From the NCBI RefSeq assembly GCF_000002865.3, contig NW_001865043.1, positions 899,776 through 940,416 of the forward strand: DNA of 40,641 bases. The letters are read 5' to 3'. Every line of letters begins with the position of its first letter. Positions within the stretch are counted from its first letter, which is position 1. Positions 40,615 to 40,641 of this stretch are shown here, in pieces. A model generated the notes under the pieces. The model was not told where the DNA came from. It was given only the letters and a program-made list of their open reading frames with translations, and searched no databases. The DNA comes from Monosiga brevicollis MX1. Its lineage: Eukaryota; Opisthokonta; Choanoflagellata; Craspedida; Salpingoecidae. The translations under genes were made by a program, and so were the position numbers.

Positions 40615-40641
40615 GATGGTTCAAAGACAAACGGAAGAAAT

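Larger units (their letters stand above)
39221..40641. other. Right edge: no recognised gene, contains duplicated segment
   Basis: Frames here are short, and none carries a motif I recognise. The region holds the 87-base direct repeat described separately, and a GC-rich hairpin at 40586-40614. A plus-strand frame at 40044-40478 crosses both repeat copies in the same phase (period exactly 150), but there is no other sign that it is coding. Confidence 0.45.

Overview
The window reads as nuclear DNA of a unicellular eukaryote with a compact, intron-rich, GC-rich genome. A choanoflagellate is the best guess (Monosiga-like). This is an inference from gene content: a receptor tyrosine kinase with an unusual ectodomain, a FAM193 homologue, the cilium gene BBS1 and the dynactin gene DCTN6. 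Introns are mostly short (about 50-200 bases), GT-AG, with a few probable GC-AG introns. I saw no transposon, virus-like element, CRISPR array or rRNA gene.

Layout from left to right. 383-9397 (+): a large many-exon FAM193-like gene. 9780-14416 (-): a receptor tyrosine kinase whose ectodomain is about 13 FG-GAP/VCBS repeats; eleven exons join in phase to 1155 residues. 14927-16817 (-): an RRM protein with a TIA1-like RRM and a Gly/Met/Gln-rich tail. 17899-18064 (-): an N-terminal SAP-domain exon, either a separate gene or the start of the RRM gene. 19404-21697 (+): a monoglyceride-lipase-like hydrolase with a C-terminal Glu-rich tandem repeat. 22429-23445 (-): an extremely acidic protein. 23563-25317 (-): an OGFOD1/Tpa1-type 2-oxoglutarate oxygenase. 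25318-27350: a gene-poor, microsatellite-rich stretch. 27351-27866 (-): acyl-CoA-binding protein. 28674-29606 (+): ribosomal protein P0. 30074-34083 (-): BBS1. 34541-35724 (+): DCTN6. 35928-36017 and 36175-36264 (-): two identical tRNA-Cys(GCA) genes. 36776-39220 (+): an unrecognised 374-residue protein with an SH3-like domain, with all 13 exons resolved. 39221-40641: no gene recognised; it holds an 87-base direct repeat.

The most striking observation is in the tRNA genes. Each folds as a canonical tRNA-Cys only if a 19-base segment in the T arm, between the T loop and the 3' strand of the T stem, is removed. This looks like a non-canonical tRNA intron outside the usual 37/38 position, present identically in both copies, each followed by an oligo-T Pol III terminator.

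The genes do not form one pathway. Two are ribosome or translation related (P0, and OGFOD1, whose relatives modify ribosomal protein uS12). BBS1 (BBSome) and DCTN6 (dynactin) sit head to head across 457 bases and both act in dynein- and cilium-linked transport. ACBP and P0 are also divergent. Pyrimidine (CT)n tracts on the coding strand recur upstream of most start codons.
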